64,000 bases of DNA, taken from the NCBI GenBank assembly GCA_034769895.1, contig CM068373.1:280953158-281017157 (forward strand), given 5' to 3'. Numbering within the stretch: position 1 is the stretch's first letter; each line of letters opens with the position of its first letter. Below the pieces are notes generated by a model. It worked only from the letters and a program-made list of their open reading frames with translations, was not told where the DNA came from and ran no database searches. This document shows positions 32,658 through 43,329 of the stretch, piece by piece. A program made the translations under genes and the position numbers. The DNA comes from Magicicada septendecula. Its lineage: Eukaryota > Arthropoda > Insecta > Hemiptera > Cicadidae.

Positions 32658-35600
32658 TTAATGATTCAGAACTTCTGTGTAAACGATGTTTTTTGTAAAA
32701 ACTCTTTCATCATTTGCTAAATGCCCTTGGCCATTATATTCGGAAATATAAAATCTCAAACCATCGAATGATCGAACTCAACTTGCTGCGACGTACAATT
32801 GACCATGTGTAAAAAATGGCTGCCTCAATAAAATTCCAATTTTTTCGAATGTTTGTCCTTGAGACTTATTTATTGTCATCGCAAATGCAGGTATAATTGG
32901 AAATTGAGTTCTTTGAAAGTTAAATGGTAAAACAGTACCGGAATATGTTAAATTTATACGTGGAATCAAAATTCTCTTATTGCGTGTGGTTCCAGTTAAA
33001 ACTTCGGAATCAATAGCATTACGATGCATACACTTGATGCGCATTCTTGTTCCATTGACTAATGCTTCCTTTGTATTTAAGTTTCTGATCAGTAAAACGA
33101 TGCAATTAACTTTCAATACTAATTTATGTGGTGGCAAACCACTAATAGTCAAAGAATTCAAAAACTCTACTGGATAGTTATTGATTTCATTGTCATCATC
33201 ACAAATTATTTTTTCATAGCTATGATATGTTTTCTGTTCACCTGGTATTCGATTAAGTATATCAGTATTAATATAAAAGTACAATCATCATTTTTAAGTG
33301 CTAAAATAACTGACTTCAATATGTTATCTGAGAGTATGTTTTCAGAAATATTTCCATACACCTCATTAATAATATTATTTTCATCTCCTATTAATTGCTG
33401 AGGTATTTCAATAATGTTTTCACCAAACTGAGGGAATTGTGGGGCTTCATCATTACCAATGTTTTTCAAGAATTCGACAAATTCTATTTCACTTGGTAAG
33501 GCTCTCATATTTTGAGTAAACGTTACTTTATGAAAATAAACAAATTTATGCCAACTCGTGACAGAATTTTCAATTAAAGTTGCACGTGATCAATGTGGGA
33601 CAACTGGTAAGATTTGCCAAAAATCACCGCACAGAAGTATCGTTTTCCCTCCAAATGGTTTATGTTTATCATTTTCATCGCATAGATCCTGCAATAATCT
33701 ATCTATGATTTTCAACACTTGCAGTGGGCACATAGAAATTTCATCAATAATTATCAATGATGATGAATTTATGTAACGTCCATAGCTACTATTTGCGGTA
33801 ATATTCGCTACAGAATTTTCCAAAATGCGTATAGGCAATTTAAACACATTGTGTAAAGTTCTACCTCCAAGTAATAGAGTTGAAGCTATGCCACTGAACA
33901 CTGTTGCAATGCAACTAAGATTAAGCGAATTTAATTTGTGAATGATTGCTGTTTGTGTGAATGTTTTTCCACAACCTGCATGAGCAGTTAAACAAAAAAC
34001 ATTAGATCCAGTATCATGGTGCAAAACTTCATGAATCACACGATCAATTAGATTACGCTGTTCAATATTTGCAGTTTCATAATGCTCAGAAAACAGAAAC
34101 TCTTGTTCTATTGGATCAATAGCATTTGCTTCGTCTGTTCTCTGCGAATACGTGTGAACTGGTAAACCAAGTTCTTGACATGACAAATTATGAACATTCA
34201 AAATATCTTCAATTTCTAATAGAGCTGTGTTAAAGGATACTTCTTCGTTGTAATCTCTCAAAAAATCTTCACTAAGATATACTTTAAATTCATTCCATAA
34301 CGCCAATGCATTGGCTGGCACATTTAATGCACAAATGTAACCAAATAAATTTCGCATTTGTTTTGGTGAATGTAATTCTTTTGCTTCATTTAAACATTCG
34401 CGCCATTCATTATCATTTGAAGCAATGCCGCGAGCATGGCACGCTTCAACAAAAGAAGTGTGTATAATTCCATTGTATGTTCTAACATCCTCAAATGATT
34501 TTGGACCACAGACAAGTAATAAAAGCAATCGTAAATGGAAAAGTTCGATGTCTTGGTGATACTACATATATGCGTGTAATGATTTTATCACCTCCACGCC
34601 TTCTCTTCTTCCATTTTTTTCGGGAATCTTCCCACACATAATGCAAAGGAATTTCAATATACTTATATTCATGCGCTGATGGATCTGATCGATTCAATTC
34701 AAAAAATGATAATAATTTTGTTTGTCTTGCATTTTCAATTGCTTGACATTCTTGCCCTTCTCGAAAGTAAACATTCTGTCTACGCGGTAAATGAATGTCA
34801 AGTCTAACGATGACATGTGATTGAAAATGCATTGGTAATTCATAGATGCGCCATACAGCTTCAGTTGATCCGACATAACGGCCATTTAAAAAATGTTTAA
34901 CTTCATCAATTTGTATTTCTTGACCTGGTTCATTTCTCTCTGAACCTAATTCAACAGATGCACTGTCATAGCCTTTATACACGTATTTATAAATGTATTT
35001 AACACTTTTAACTGTAGTGCATACTTCAACATTTATATGGCAATTAAATCTGGCAAGTAAATACGGATTGTATGGTACAACATAACGATTGTCGAGGCAA
35101 CTACCGCGAACTTCAGCATTAATACCATTATCACGCCTTCTGTATAATGGATATCCATTTAATGATTCACATGTAAATTCATTAAATCGTTTTGGATAAT
35201 CTTTTGTGCATTTTCCATCTCTCATACATACAGAATTTGGATTAAGTACACCGCATGGACCATGCATCATGTGTTTTACAACATATTCATGTAATGTAGG
35301 ATGTGTTTGAATGTTAGGAATCTCCGCAGATACAACTTTATCAATATCGGTAGCGTTAACAATTTTATCTTGCTCATTTAAAGAGAGTAAAATGTGAGCA
35401 TGAGGCAATCCTCTCTTTTGAAACTCAATTGTATAAATGAGTGCTTCAACTTTACCGAAGATTTTTTTTAGTGTAATGCTTTTTTGTAATTAATGCTTTC
35501 AGTTTGGACTTGAATACACGCACAACAATATCAGGTCGAAAATTAGCTGACTCACCTACACCAATATTGCTAACTATTTCAGGCCAACTTGGATTGCAAA

Positions 35601-35920
35601 TCATTGTAATAAACAAAGAAGGCTTTCCGAAATGTTGTACAATTGACATTGCATCTAAATAATTCTGATACATATTTCTTGGAGATCCATTGAATGAAGA
35701 TGGTAAAATTACTCTACGGCCAACATTATTGGCATTGGGGTTCAATTCTAAATAATCTGTTAAATTGTTGTAAACTTCAGACCTAAGACTTGTTTGATTT
35801 TGTCGAATGAAATGTAACCTTGTGCCCTCTATTCTCACATACATATCAACTATTGCAGAAATAATTTTTGTGCATGGTGCAACATTAGGGTGACCAGATT
35901 TTTTATGACGTAAAACAGGA
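32658..35920 (-). pseudogene. Helitron Rep/helicase, main body
   Basis: Rolling-circle transposase joined to a PIF1-type helicase. From the N side: VDMYVRIEGTRLHFIRQNQT and NPSWPEIVSNI (35452-35955). The HUH motif is MPHAHILL and the two-tyrosine motif VKYIYKYVYKG (34491-35408). The helicase follows (33590-34528) with Walker A AHAGCGKT, VFSGIASTLLLGGRTLHNVF, Walker B LIIIDEISM and LLCGDFWQILPVVP. The last motifs, AFAMTINKSQGQTF and HGQLYVAAS, are at 32778-33284, with a tail to TAA at 32658. The frame is broken about five times, including a stop right after VAAS. All key motifs are present, so decay is recent. Confidence 0.9.
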
Positions 35921-36206
35921 CATTTCTGAAATATGGAAATAAAAAAACAGGACAAAACAGGACACGAGTTACAAAGAAAATGTGCTTCATATATGACTGC
36001 ACTGCTTCACTAAGACAAATAAAAACTACTTTTTACACATAAAAAGACATATATTTTAATAACCAACTTAAAAACATACTTATCATGGCACTGGATCATA
36101 TTATAATTGATCAAGTTTTTTCAAGAATTATAAAATTATAATTATTCAAATATAAATATTCAAATTCTTAACAACTATAAAATTACATGGATGTGATTCA
36201 TAGATA

Positions 36207-38367
36207 TCAACAACCTGCTGAACATGAACTTGTGGCTTCTGAATCAGGAACATCACTATTAACTTTGTACTTATCACAAGACCTGATATCTCGCAAGAGC
36301 TTTGAATTTCTTAATAGCAGGTTGTAGAATTCCTTACAGCTAAGGTCTTGAAAATGAGTTTTTAAAATTACAATTGCTTGAATAGTTTTGGTAGTAAAAT
36401 GGTTTCTTTCATCAATCCAAAGGGACTTCACAATTGAAAAGACTCTTTCCACAACAGCATTTGTGCCTGGTACAGCCAGAGCAAAATTCACAACCACCTC
36501 TATGTTTTTACATGGAATGCTTATACTTTTAAGTATGTGGAAGGCATCACACCATTTCTTATCAATCTCCACATTAACTTTTTCCCATTCCTCAAATTTT
36601 CTGGATAAAACTTTGTTCACATGTCCTATCTCATCAAATAATTCATCTTCAGGTACCTGAATTGTTGAACATGAATCTACTGTCTTAAGAATTTTCAGAC
36701 TTTTTAAAACCTCATCCCAAGATACAGAATTTTTCAATGTTATCCAATGAAATGATTTCAGAGGCTGATATGGAGAGACCCACTTGTTTAAATAACTTAA
36801 AAGTGTCATAAAATAAATTGGTAATCGTTTCATATTTCGATTGGGTGAAAAGACCTTCATTTTCTAAGTTAATTAAAATTGAAGAAACAACTGAAGTTTG
36901 AAACTTACTACATTTCCTGTTATTGACTTTTTCTGTAAGCAATTCTAATTCTTCAGCTACTTCAGTGGCTGAAATGTTGGTTCTTTCCAACTTTTGGATT
37001 GAATTTGAAAACATTTTCAGTTGGCTTTGTATGAAATGAAGCCAAAGAAGTGACTGTGGGTTCTCAAAAAATTGTTTTAGCAATGTAGGACACCTATCCT
37101 GAGACATGAAATAAGACTTTAGAGGTTCATAAATATCAATAACCCTTGTAAATCCTGGCAACAATGACAACCATCTAGTTTTAACACTACCCAGAACTTG
37201 CTTATATTCAGTAGCAACAAAATTACAAAATAATTTCAATTCCTCCACACGCACGGTATAAATTTGGTCAGCGTGCTTTAGACGAACCTTTGTTGATCGT
37301 TTAGTTTATGCAGGGGGCACCACGTGCAGGCGATCAACTTCACCCCCCAACTTCACCGCCTAATGGCCCAACAGCCAAGGGTGGGCGTTGGCTAGTAAGT
37401 AAGTAAGTAAGTAAGTAAGCACGGTATAAATTTGAAAATATTGAAATATTTTATTCACTACTGTTTCTATGTCGATAGGAAGAATGTCTGCACTTGTTTG
37501 TACACCATTGTGTACCATATGAGCTGCACAACCAGTGCCTTGAATATTCATTTTGAGCACACTGTTCAATTTAGAAAAAACGTTGTTTGTTCCGGCCCTC
37601 TTGTACCCACCAAAGTTAGTGTTACAGTTATCTGCACAAAACGCGATGATCTTGTCAACTAAATGATGTTTTTTTAAGATGTCCAGAACATGATTAGCTA
37701 ATAATTCTGCTTTTTCTCCACCAACATTCTGAAAACAGATTACTTTGCACTGAACACCTTTGGTTGGAATGAAATACCTAACTAGAATCGGCACTAATTT
37801 TAAGCTTTTGTGATTTGATGCATCAACCATCACAGACACATACTTAGCATCTTCAAGTTCTGATTGCACTTCATGCATTGCATATGGCGATAAAACGTTC
37901 ACTAAAATCGACTCGCACTTTGTCCTGGAACACGTGAATTTCTTCTCAAATAGTTCTCTGATGATAAGAGATGTGCAGTCCATTGAACGGAAAGAATGGT
38001 TGTGTTTTGCAGTATGAAATGCAAACAGCCCTTCTTCAGCAGCGATACGTTTATCTTCCTCAGTTTGTAGTCCATTCCTACTTACAAAGGAAGTTATACT
38101 ACTGGAAGTTCTTGCGGAAACTGCCAACATGTGTTTCTTTTTCTTAATGTGCTGTGTAATATCGGCACGTCCTCCATGTTCAATGGATAAAACTGAACGA
38201 CATAAAGTACATTCTACCTTTGTAGATGTGGTGTCGTCCTTCAAGAAATGAAACTCTTCTTTCAGGGTTTTGGAGAAAGTACACTTTCTTTTCCCTATAT
38301 TAATATGCACGTGTATCTCAAACCAAGCAAACAATAGATAATGGAGCAAGCTCGCCATGCCAAGCAT
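36207..38367 (-). pseudogene. hAT transposase (BED-like finger to dimerisation domain)
   Basis: N-terminal part 37360-38367: TKVECTLCRSVLSIEHGG with ITQHIKKKKH is a BED/TTF-like finger, then VMVDASNHKSLKLVPILVRY and VDKIIAFCADNCNTNFGG (catalytic Asp region) and GTGCAAHMVHN. The middle (36712-37254) has LGSVKTRWLSLLPGFTRVID. The C-terminal dimerisation part (36207-36860) has VPGTNAVVERVFSIVKSLW. A 153-bp insertion separates IYTV from RVEELKL, which would otherwise be contiguous in frame. One further frameshift lies near 36800. Otherwise the frame is open, so this was a young copy. Confidence 0.85.
37267..37419 (+). mobile_element. Short retroposed insert with (GTAA)n tail and 15-bp target duplication
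   Basis: CACGGTATAAATTTG occurs at 37252-37266 and again at 37420-37434, bracketing 153 bp that end in TAGTAAGTAAGTAAGTAAG. A long target duplication and a short-repeat tail are the marks of LINE-driven retroposition. The body is either a SINE or a 5'-truncated LINE end. It interrupts the hAT frame. Confidence 0.9.
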
Positions 38368-38671
38368 TAAAATTAACCAAACAAAAAAAACTTTACCTTG
38401 ATTGCCTCACTCTCCCTTGACGCACTCTGGCGGAAACCAGAGATCATCATTTCTTTTTGTGATTGCGTTCCCTTAACCATTCGAGACCCGTCTTGACCCC
38501 TCAGTAAGAAAGTTTAAACGAACGAGACCAAAATGACACAAAAACAAATAAAAACTCAAAACGAAGCGAAGATAAAAGATTAGGTTATCCGTTATTGCAA
38601 GTACGGAAAAACGGGACATTTGACGTCCCGTTAATAATTTGCCGGGACAACGGGACACATAATGAAAAAAA

Positions 38672-39034
38672 TTATAAATGCATTAATCCACAATCAAAAG
38701 TATTAAAATTTCTTGGAATGACATTCAGTGCGCATTTAAATGTATCCCTCAAAATAATTTCATCATTTTGTATACTATTTACACTATTTAAATTTGCATT
38801 TGGTCTATTATCATTTTGACTTTCACGCGAATATATATTCCTTCTTCTTTGTCTCTCACTCCGACCCGTCAATGGTATACTATTTACACTATTTAAATTT
38901 GCATTTGGTCTATTATCATTTTGACTTTCACGCGAATATATATTCCTTCTTCTTTGTCTCTCACTCCGACCCGTCAATGTTCTATGTCGAGGCATAATGG
39001 AAGTAGGTGCGAATATCTGAATGAAAAAAAACAT
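38672..39034 (-). pseudogene. Helitron protein N-terminus with 35-residue in-frame duplication
   Basis: Starts MPRHRTLTGRSERQRRRNIY. The block LTGRSERQRRRNIYSRESQN with NDNRP..NLNSVNSI occurs twice, the second copy in frame (105-bp period, repeat starts at 38771 and 38876 on the plus strand). It leads into TFKCALNVIPRNFNTFDCGL, the conserved entry of insect Helitron proteins, and then breaks at the hAT. Confidence 0.8.
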
Positions 39035-39419
39035 GTAATGAAATTACTGAAACTAAGTTTAGACAGGGTTTAATTTAAAAATAATAAAATGTACTCACTT
39101 TTTTGAAACCACCAAATAATAATTAGGCGAGAGTAAGTCAATTCAAATTGCTGCTACAAAATTTTCCTTTTGCAACAGGTGTATATTAAGCAAGCTGTAT
39201 TTCACTTTCAACTGCACATTAATATATAAAACACAGATATCTAATACACAAAATATAAAATAAACGCTTTTTTGCCTTGACATACACTCCACAGACTATT
39301 GAAAAAGGAACATTTGAAATCACACAAAATTCACAGCTCATTCAGTCAATCTGTCAGTAATTATTTGTTGGCAACATTTTAAAATTCTTTGGCGACAATC
39401 TCTACTCTGAGCGACTGTT

Positions 39420-39512
39420 TGACCACAGACTGTTATGTGTTTGACATTGGCAGTATGAACGTAAACAAACGACAGACTATTATGTGTTTGACATTGGCAG
39501 TATGAACGTACA
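39420..39512. repeat. Two copies of a ~49-bp direct repeat
   Basis: TTATGTGTTTGACATTGGCA followed by GTATGAACGTA occurs twice, 49 bp apart, in the Helitron 5' region. Confidence 0.85.
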
Positions 39513-40339
39513 CTAAAATGAAAAAATTATAATTTTATTGCCTGGCAACAAAATTATATTATTTTTAACAATTACCATTGTTTGAAAAAGTTTAAATGAA
39601 TTTTCAAGTGCAAATGAATGTTTTATTTTATTTAATTTAATGTATTTGTAACACATATTATATATAAATTTTAGCTTTCTGCACTCCTTCTCCATATAAA
39701 CTTTAACTATGCCAAATCTCACACTCCTCCGTGCGCGCAATATGCTTAAAAAGGGGTACAAAGTTTTCTCTTCACGTATTAATATATAGATAACTTTAAA
39801 TTTTTTTGTTACTTTTAATTGCTTTTGTGTTTTATTTTTATATTACATTTAATGTTTAATTCACTAATTTTTACTATACTGCTAAGCCACTTACTAAATT
39901 ACATTTATTATAGTACGCGTGCGCACGTATGAAAGAATGTGTGCATGTGCGAGAGAGAGTGAGAGAGGGGGGAGAGGGAGAGAGGCGAGCGCGCATTTGC
40001 TACACACCTGTACATATGCTAAAACAAAACTATATCAATACATCAAAACAATTATTTCTACTGGAATTTCAAAATCGATTTTTTGTAAGGATCGCTTCGC
40101 CTGATATTAAAGAAGTAAAAATACGGAATTGTATTGGCTGCCGTAAAACATTCAAGATCCGTTTTTTGCCTACAGAAATTTAGAAAGTCTACCTATGTTT
40201 AAATATCACTTATTTTGTGCTAATAAAATAAAACAATTCTTACCTTTAAGCGCCTACAGTGTTTTAGGCTACCTTTCGCACAGTAGTTTAGAAGCACGAC
40301 GAGAATAATAAGCGCGGTAAAATGTTCGGATGTTCTTCA

Positions 40340-40445
40340 TTAAAATTCGTACCATAATCAGCTAAGCTTGGTCATCGCCCCACCATGCCGCCAGATTACA
40401 GGACTCAACACGATCTTATGGCTTGTGTACAGACGTAAGTCAATC
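40340..40445 (+). repeat. MULE-like right terminal repeat
   Basis: AATTCGTACCATAATCAGCT, then CATCGCCCCACCATGCCGCC and AGATTACAGG, then TGTGTACAGACG. It is the inverse of the left repeat at 25129-25240, which has an extra ~25 bp. It includes the same stop codon context as the end of the SWIM frame. Confidence 0.7.
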
Positions 40446-40488
40446 ATCCAGTTGCGGCCAGACAGTAAATGGCGAACAGTGCGACATA

Positions 40489-41316
40489 TGAGGGTCAGCT
40501 GAAAAGTTCGTGGAGCGACATCTATTGCTTACAGCTAGAACTTAACATTTTTCGTATGCTGTAAGATTCATAATTCATGTAAACGCCTCTTAATTTTCAG
40601 ATCTGTCAATTTATTCACTGTTTATCAGCTATTTAAAATTTACGTGTACCCAAACAAATCTTGATCTAACAAACACTTTTTCTAAAAAGGTCTGGCTAAT
40701 TCTTTATAAAGACTTCCATCATTATAAAATTAAAAAAAATCACTGTATGAAAAAACCTAAAACGAAGTATACTACCATCAAATATATACTTTGTAAACGC
40801 ACAATGTCAACTCCACTACTGACTGACAACACGATGTGCTTATAAGACAATGTGATCTATACATGAAGCGTAGGCCTATAAGGGCGCATGCCGCAAACTG
40901 CGAGAGCACCAGTGGACGCACATCTGTGTTCACTGCATGCACTGTGTTAAACTACATGGAGACTATGTTGACAAATAAAAATAAATCCAATTTGAAAAAT
41001 TAATTCTTTCATTATCAGACTGTGAACTTTCCAAATTGTTGGATTTCGTTGTCCATGACGTGTCCCTTACTTAACTAAATATCACTATAATATTGACGAC
41101 TCGGAACACTAAGTTTTTTATAAGTAAAAACGTAAAGTTTTACCTTACAGCCTAAACCGGCTTTCACCTATAGAAGGCTTCATCAGAGGCTCTGATGAAG
41201 CCTTCTATAGGTGAAAGCCGGTTTAGGCTGTAAGGTAAAACTTTACGTTTTTACTTATAAAAAACTTAGTGTTCCGAGTCGTCAATATTACAGTGATATT
41301 TTCCAAATTGCTCCCA
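40489..41316 (+). mobile_element. Internally deleted mariner with a Penelope-like insert in its right end
   Basis: Left end TGAGGGTCAGCTGAAAAGTT with TA outside (40487-40488). The right end, once the insert is skipped, reads GTGAACTTTCCAAATTGCTC then CCA, with TA at 41317-41318. Just inside the right end the plus frame ends KLHGDYVDK, the usual C-terminus of mariner transposase. The rest of the gene is deleted. Confidence 0.75.
41039..41299. mobile_element. Penelope-type palindromic unit with 11-bp target duplication
   Basis: TTTCCAAATTG at 41028-41038 and 41300-41310 brackets 261 bp. The unit opens GGATTTCGTTGTCCATGACG and contains a perfect palindrome of ~105-base arms centred on 41189 (CATCAGAG G CTCTGATG). 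The core CTGATGAAGCCTTCTATAGG, then TGAAAGCC, resembles but does not meet the full hammerhead consensus. Related pieces are at 23268, 24270 and 27910. Confidence 0.85.
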
Positions 41317-41668
41317 TAGTACCATTTCCTCTTACAACAGTAGCATTATGTGTTACTATTATAGTGAATACTCACTTCTTTTCCTTCTTCTTTCAAAAGA
41401 GATTCATCTTTATATACCTTACAGTTTTATATATTACACACAATAATTCATTTCACTTTATTAATTTATTGAAGTGAGAACTTCATAAAAGGCACTAAGG
41501 TACCCGGCTCACTCCCATACACCTTGCGCTCCTAGGGCAGTAAACTGATTCAATGTGTCATGAAACAGATGAAACGAAAAAGCAGTGTTGCCAGATCAAT
41601 CAAACCTCTTTTCCCCACTGCCACAAATATGTGTGCTTTAAGCAAAGCCTAATATTTTAAAGAATGTG

Positions 41669-41763
41669 AGCATATTCTAAATGTTTAAGTACTAACGTTT
41701 AAGCATATTCTAAATGTTTAAGTACTAACGTTTAAGCATATTCTAAATGTTTAAATACTATTA
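41669..41763. repeat. 33-bp tandem repeat, three copies
   Basis: CATATTCTAAATGTTTAAGT followed by ACTAACGTTT recurs at 41671, 41704 and 41737. Confidence 0.9.
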
Positions 41764-42780
41764 CAAGAATAACATAAATATACAAAATAATTTTATTTAT
41801 GATAAAAGAAAATGTACTTACATGCTGATAGACCCAACTAAATTCATTTGAAAGCCTTTTCTTGTATTTAGTTCATTATTAACCTAGTATATTTACACAA
41901 CTTTCACATTATTTAATTCATAAAAACAATTTAAAATCAGCGACACCTATTTTTTTTATTATAATATAGTATCATCAATTACAATGTTTGGACACATGTT
42001 TGAAATATCAAGAGTATAACTTTGCATCTTTGTTTACTTTGTACGTTTTTTTTAGTTAAACAGAAAGTTCGATTCTGGTATTTATATTGCATTTGGCTTG
42101 AAGTTTTCTATGTTTCAAAATTTGAATTATAAATTTAGCTATTTTATAATTTGTAAAAGTTGAATTATTGTACTGGATACATTACCTACAATACAAATAT
42201 TATAAGTACAGATTGTCACCTTCTAGATTTTAACTAAATATTGTATAAATCATTGTTCCATTGAAAACAATTATCTGTTAACATATTGTCTGTATATGCA
42301 AATATTGTAACTTTTTTTTTTTTGGTAAAATTAAATTTATTCAGATTACAACTCCCACTTACCTTTCAACTTGGATCTGGCCGGATCGAGTAGTGGAGGT
42401 ACACCCATTTCGTTTGACGAACTATGACAGTACATAAAACGAACTAAGGTTTTGAAAGAAACTAACTCTCAATTTTTTGGAAGAGAAATTATTTTTTTGT
42501 TTATTAACCAGAAATATTGACTTCATAAGTTTTCCATTTGTAAGACTTCCAATTTCATATTTATAGGTTTACATGTTTTAGGAATTGTGCAACTCCTACA
42601 GCTTACGTACTATACTTAACTTCTACTACTTACGTATTTTAAAATAGCCCAGCCTGCACACGCACTACTCACATTCTAAAAACCCCTCATATAAAAACTC
42701 ATATAAAAACACCCCCTTGTTGTGTAAAATTAACGTTATAAGTCTTTAGTGTGCAACATTACGTGTGTTGCGTCGTATTA
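41764..42780. other. No recognised feature
   Basis: AT-rich sequence with no supported frame. A short direct repeat (ACTCATATAAAA) is near 42690. Confidence 0.5.
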
Positions 42781-42996
42781 CCCGACCACGTTTTGCGTTT
42801 AACAAAGTCTTTCATTCTCCGGCTTTTTTCCAGCATGTAGCATTTAATCACGATCAATCGGTATTCATCGTCACTACAGGCACTGTTGTATATGTTTTTG
42901 GGAACTCACATAGTTAGTTAGTCGGCCGACTTAAGAAGAAATACGGAAATTTTGCCCGGGCACAACACTGCTGGCGGCCACGCGTAGCGTAGGTTG

Positions 42997-43311
42997 TTAG
43001 TCGACTGGGGAGAGCGTTACCAACATGCCTCCCTCCAAAACACTCAGGCAGGGCGGAAACTCCAATGCCTCATGATCGTATCTTACGTCACTGTAGCTTA
43101 GTCCTATGTGATGTATGTAGGTTTTTTGGTTAACATTGTACGTGATCTCATCTAGGCATTGGCGGACGTCATTAAAGTGGGTGGGACTTAAACAGCCTTT
43201 CCGGAACGTCTTGTAGAAGGCGATGAATATCATCCTCTCTAGCCATCTTGATTTTTTGTCAAGAGCGTTCTTTGAGCGCGTGCGGGTGTAGTTGCGCTTG
43301 AGCGTTGACAC
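42997..43311 (-). CDS. Unidentified 105-codon open stretch, possible exon
   Basis: Open on the minus strand. It is preceded by CTAAG (possible acceptor near 43328) and starts at GTG rather than ATG, so it is more likely an exon than a whole gene. Residues include STLKRNYTRTRSKNALDKKS, then MIFIAFYKTFRKGCLSPTHF, TYIHHIGLSYSD and PPCLSVLEGGMLVTLSPVD. GC content and CpG are higher than the surroundings (about 42780-43380). I recognise no domain. A transposon or old viral origin cannot be excluded. Confidence 0.3.
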   Translation of the reverse strand: MSTLKRNYTRTRSKNALDKKSRWLERMIFIAFYKTFRKGCLSPTHFNDVRQCLDEITYNVNQKTYIHHIGLSYSDVRYDHEALEFPPCLSVLEGGMLVTLSPVD

Positions 43312-43329
43312 ACAAGTACAGAGTTCTTA

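Larger units (their letters stand above)
35887..38655 (-). mobile_element. hAT element nested in the Helitron
   Basis: The left end TAGGGTGACCAGATTTTT lies exactly where the Helitron frame is lost (after CACCATGCAC on the minus strand). On the right the Helitron frame resumes near 38660 (FNTFDCGLMHL). The right terminus is not clean: repeated CGGGAC blocks but no matching TIR or 8-bp duplication. About 700 Helitron codons are missing across the site, so a deletion accompanied or followed the insertion. Confidence 0.65.
31835..39790 (-). mobile_element. Helitron with both termini, 7.96 kb including a nested hAT
   Basis: Rolling-circle element on the minus strand. The 5' end is TCTATATATTAATACGTG at 39790, preceded by A. 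The 3' end is CTAG at 31838-31835, followed by T, so the insertion is between A and T as expected. A hairpin (GGTCGAAATTCGACC) sits about 16 bases inside the 3' end. The subterminal GAAGAGAAAACTTTGTACCC also recalls Helitron 5' ends. Rep/helicase coding runs from 39034 to 32658, interrupted by a hAT at 35887-38655. Confidence 0.88.
21957..40445 (-). mobile_element. MULE-like element with nested insertions (outer shell of an 18.5-kb nest)
   Basis: The left terminal repeat is split: 21957-22006 (AAATGTACACTTGCGTG, CGTCTGTGT), then, after a hAT insertion, 25129-25240 (GAGCCATAGGTGTTGCGGAG, CCTGTAATCTGGCGGCATGG). The right copy at 40340-40445 is its inverse (CCATGCCGCCAGATTACAGG, TGTGTACAGACG). 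Transposase pieces on the minus strand lie just inside the left end. Boundaries are good to about 10 bp, and I could not confirm a 9-bp target duplication. The alternative is two independent insertions in opposite orientation. Confidence 0.6.

Noticed and set aside
41180-41235. Functional hammerhead in the 41-kb palindrome
   Set aside because: CTGATGA and GAAA are present, but stem II is weak and the base after the stem III U is G, which does not cleave. Called hammerhead-like only.
41669-41763. Regulatory iteron array
   Set aside because: Three exact 33-bp units with no associated promoter or gene. A plain tandem repeat is sufficient.
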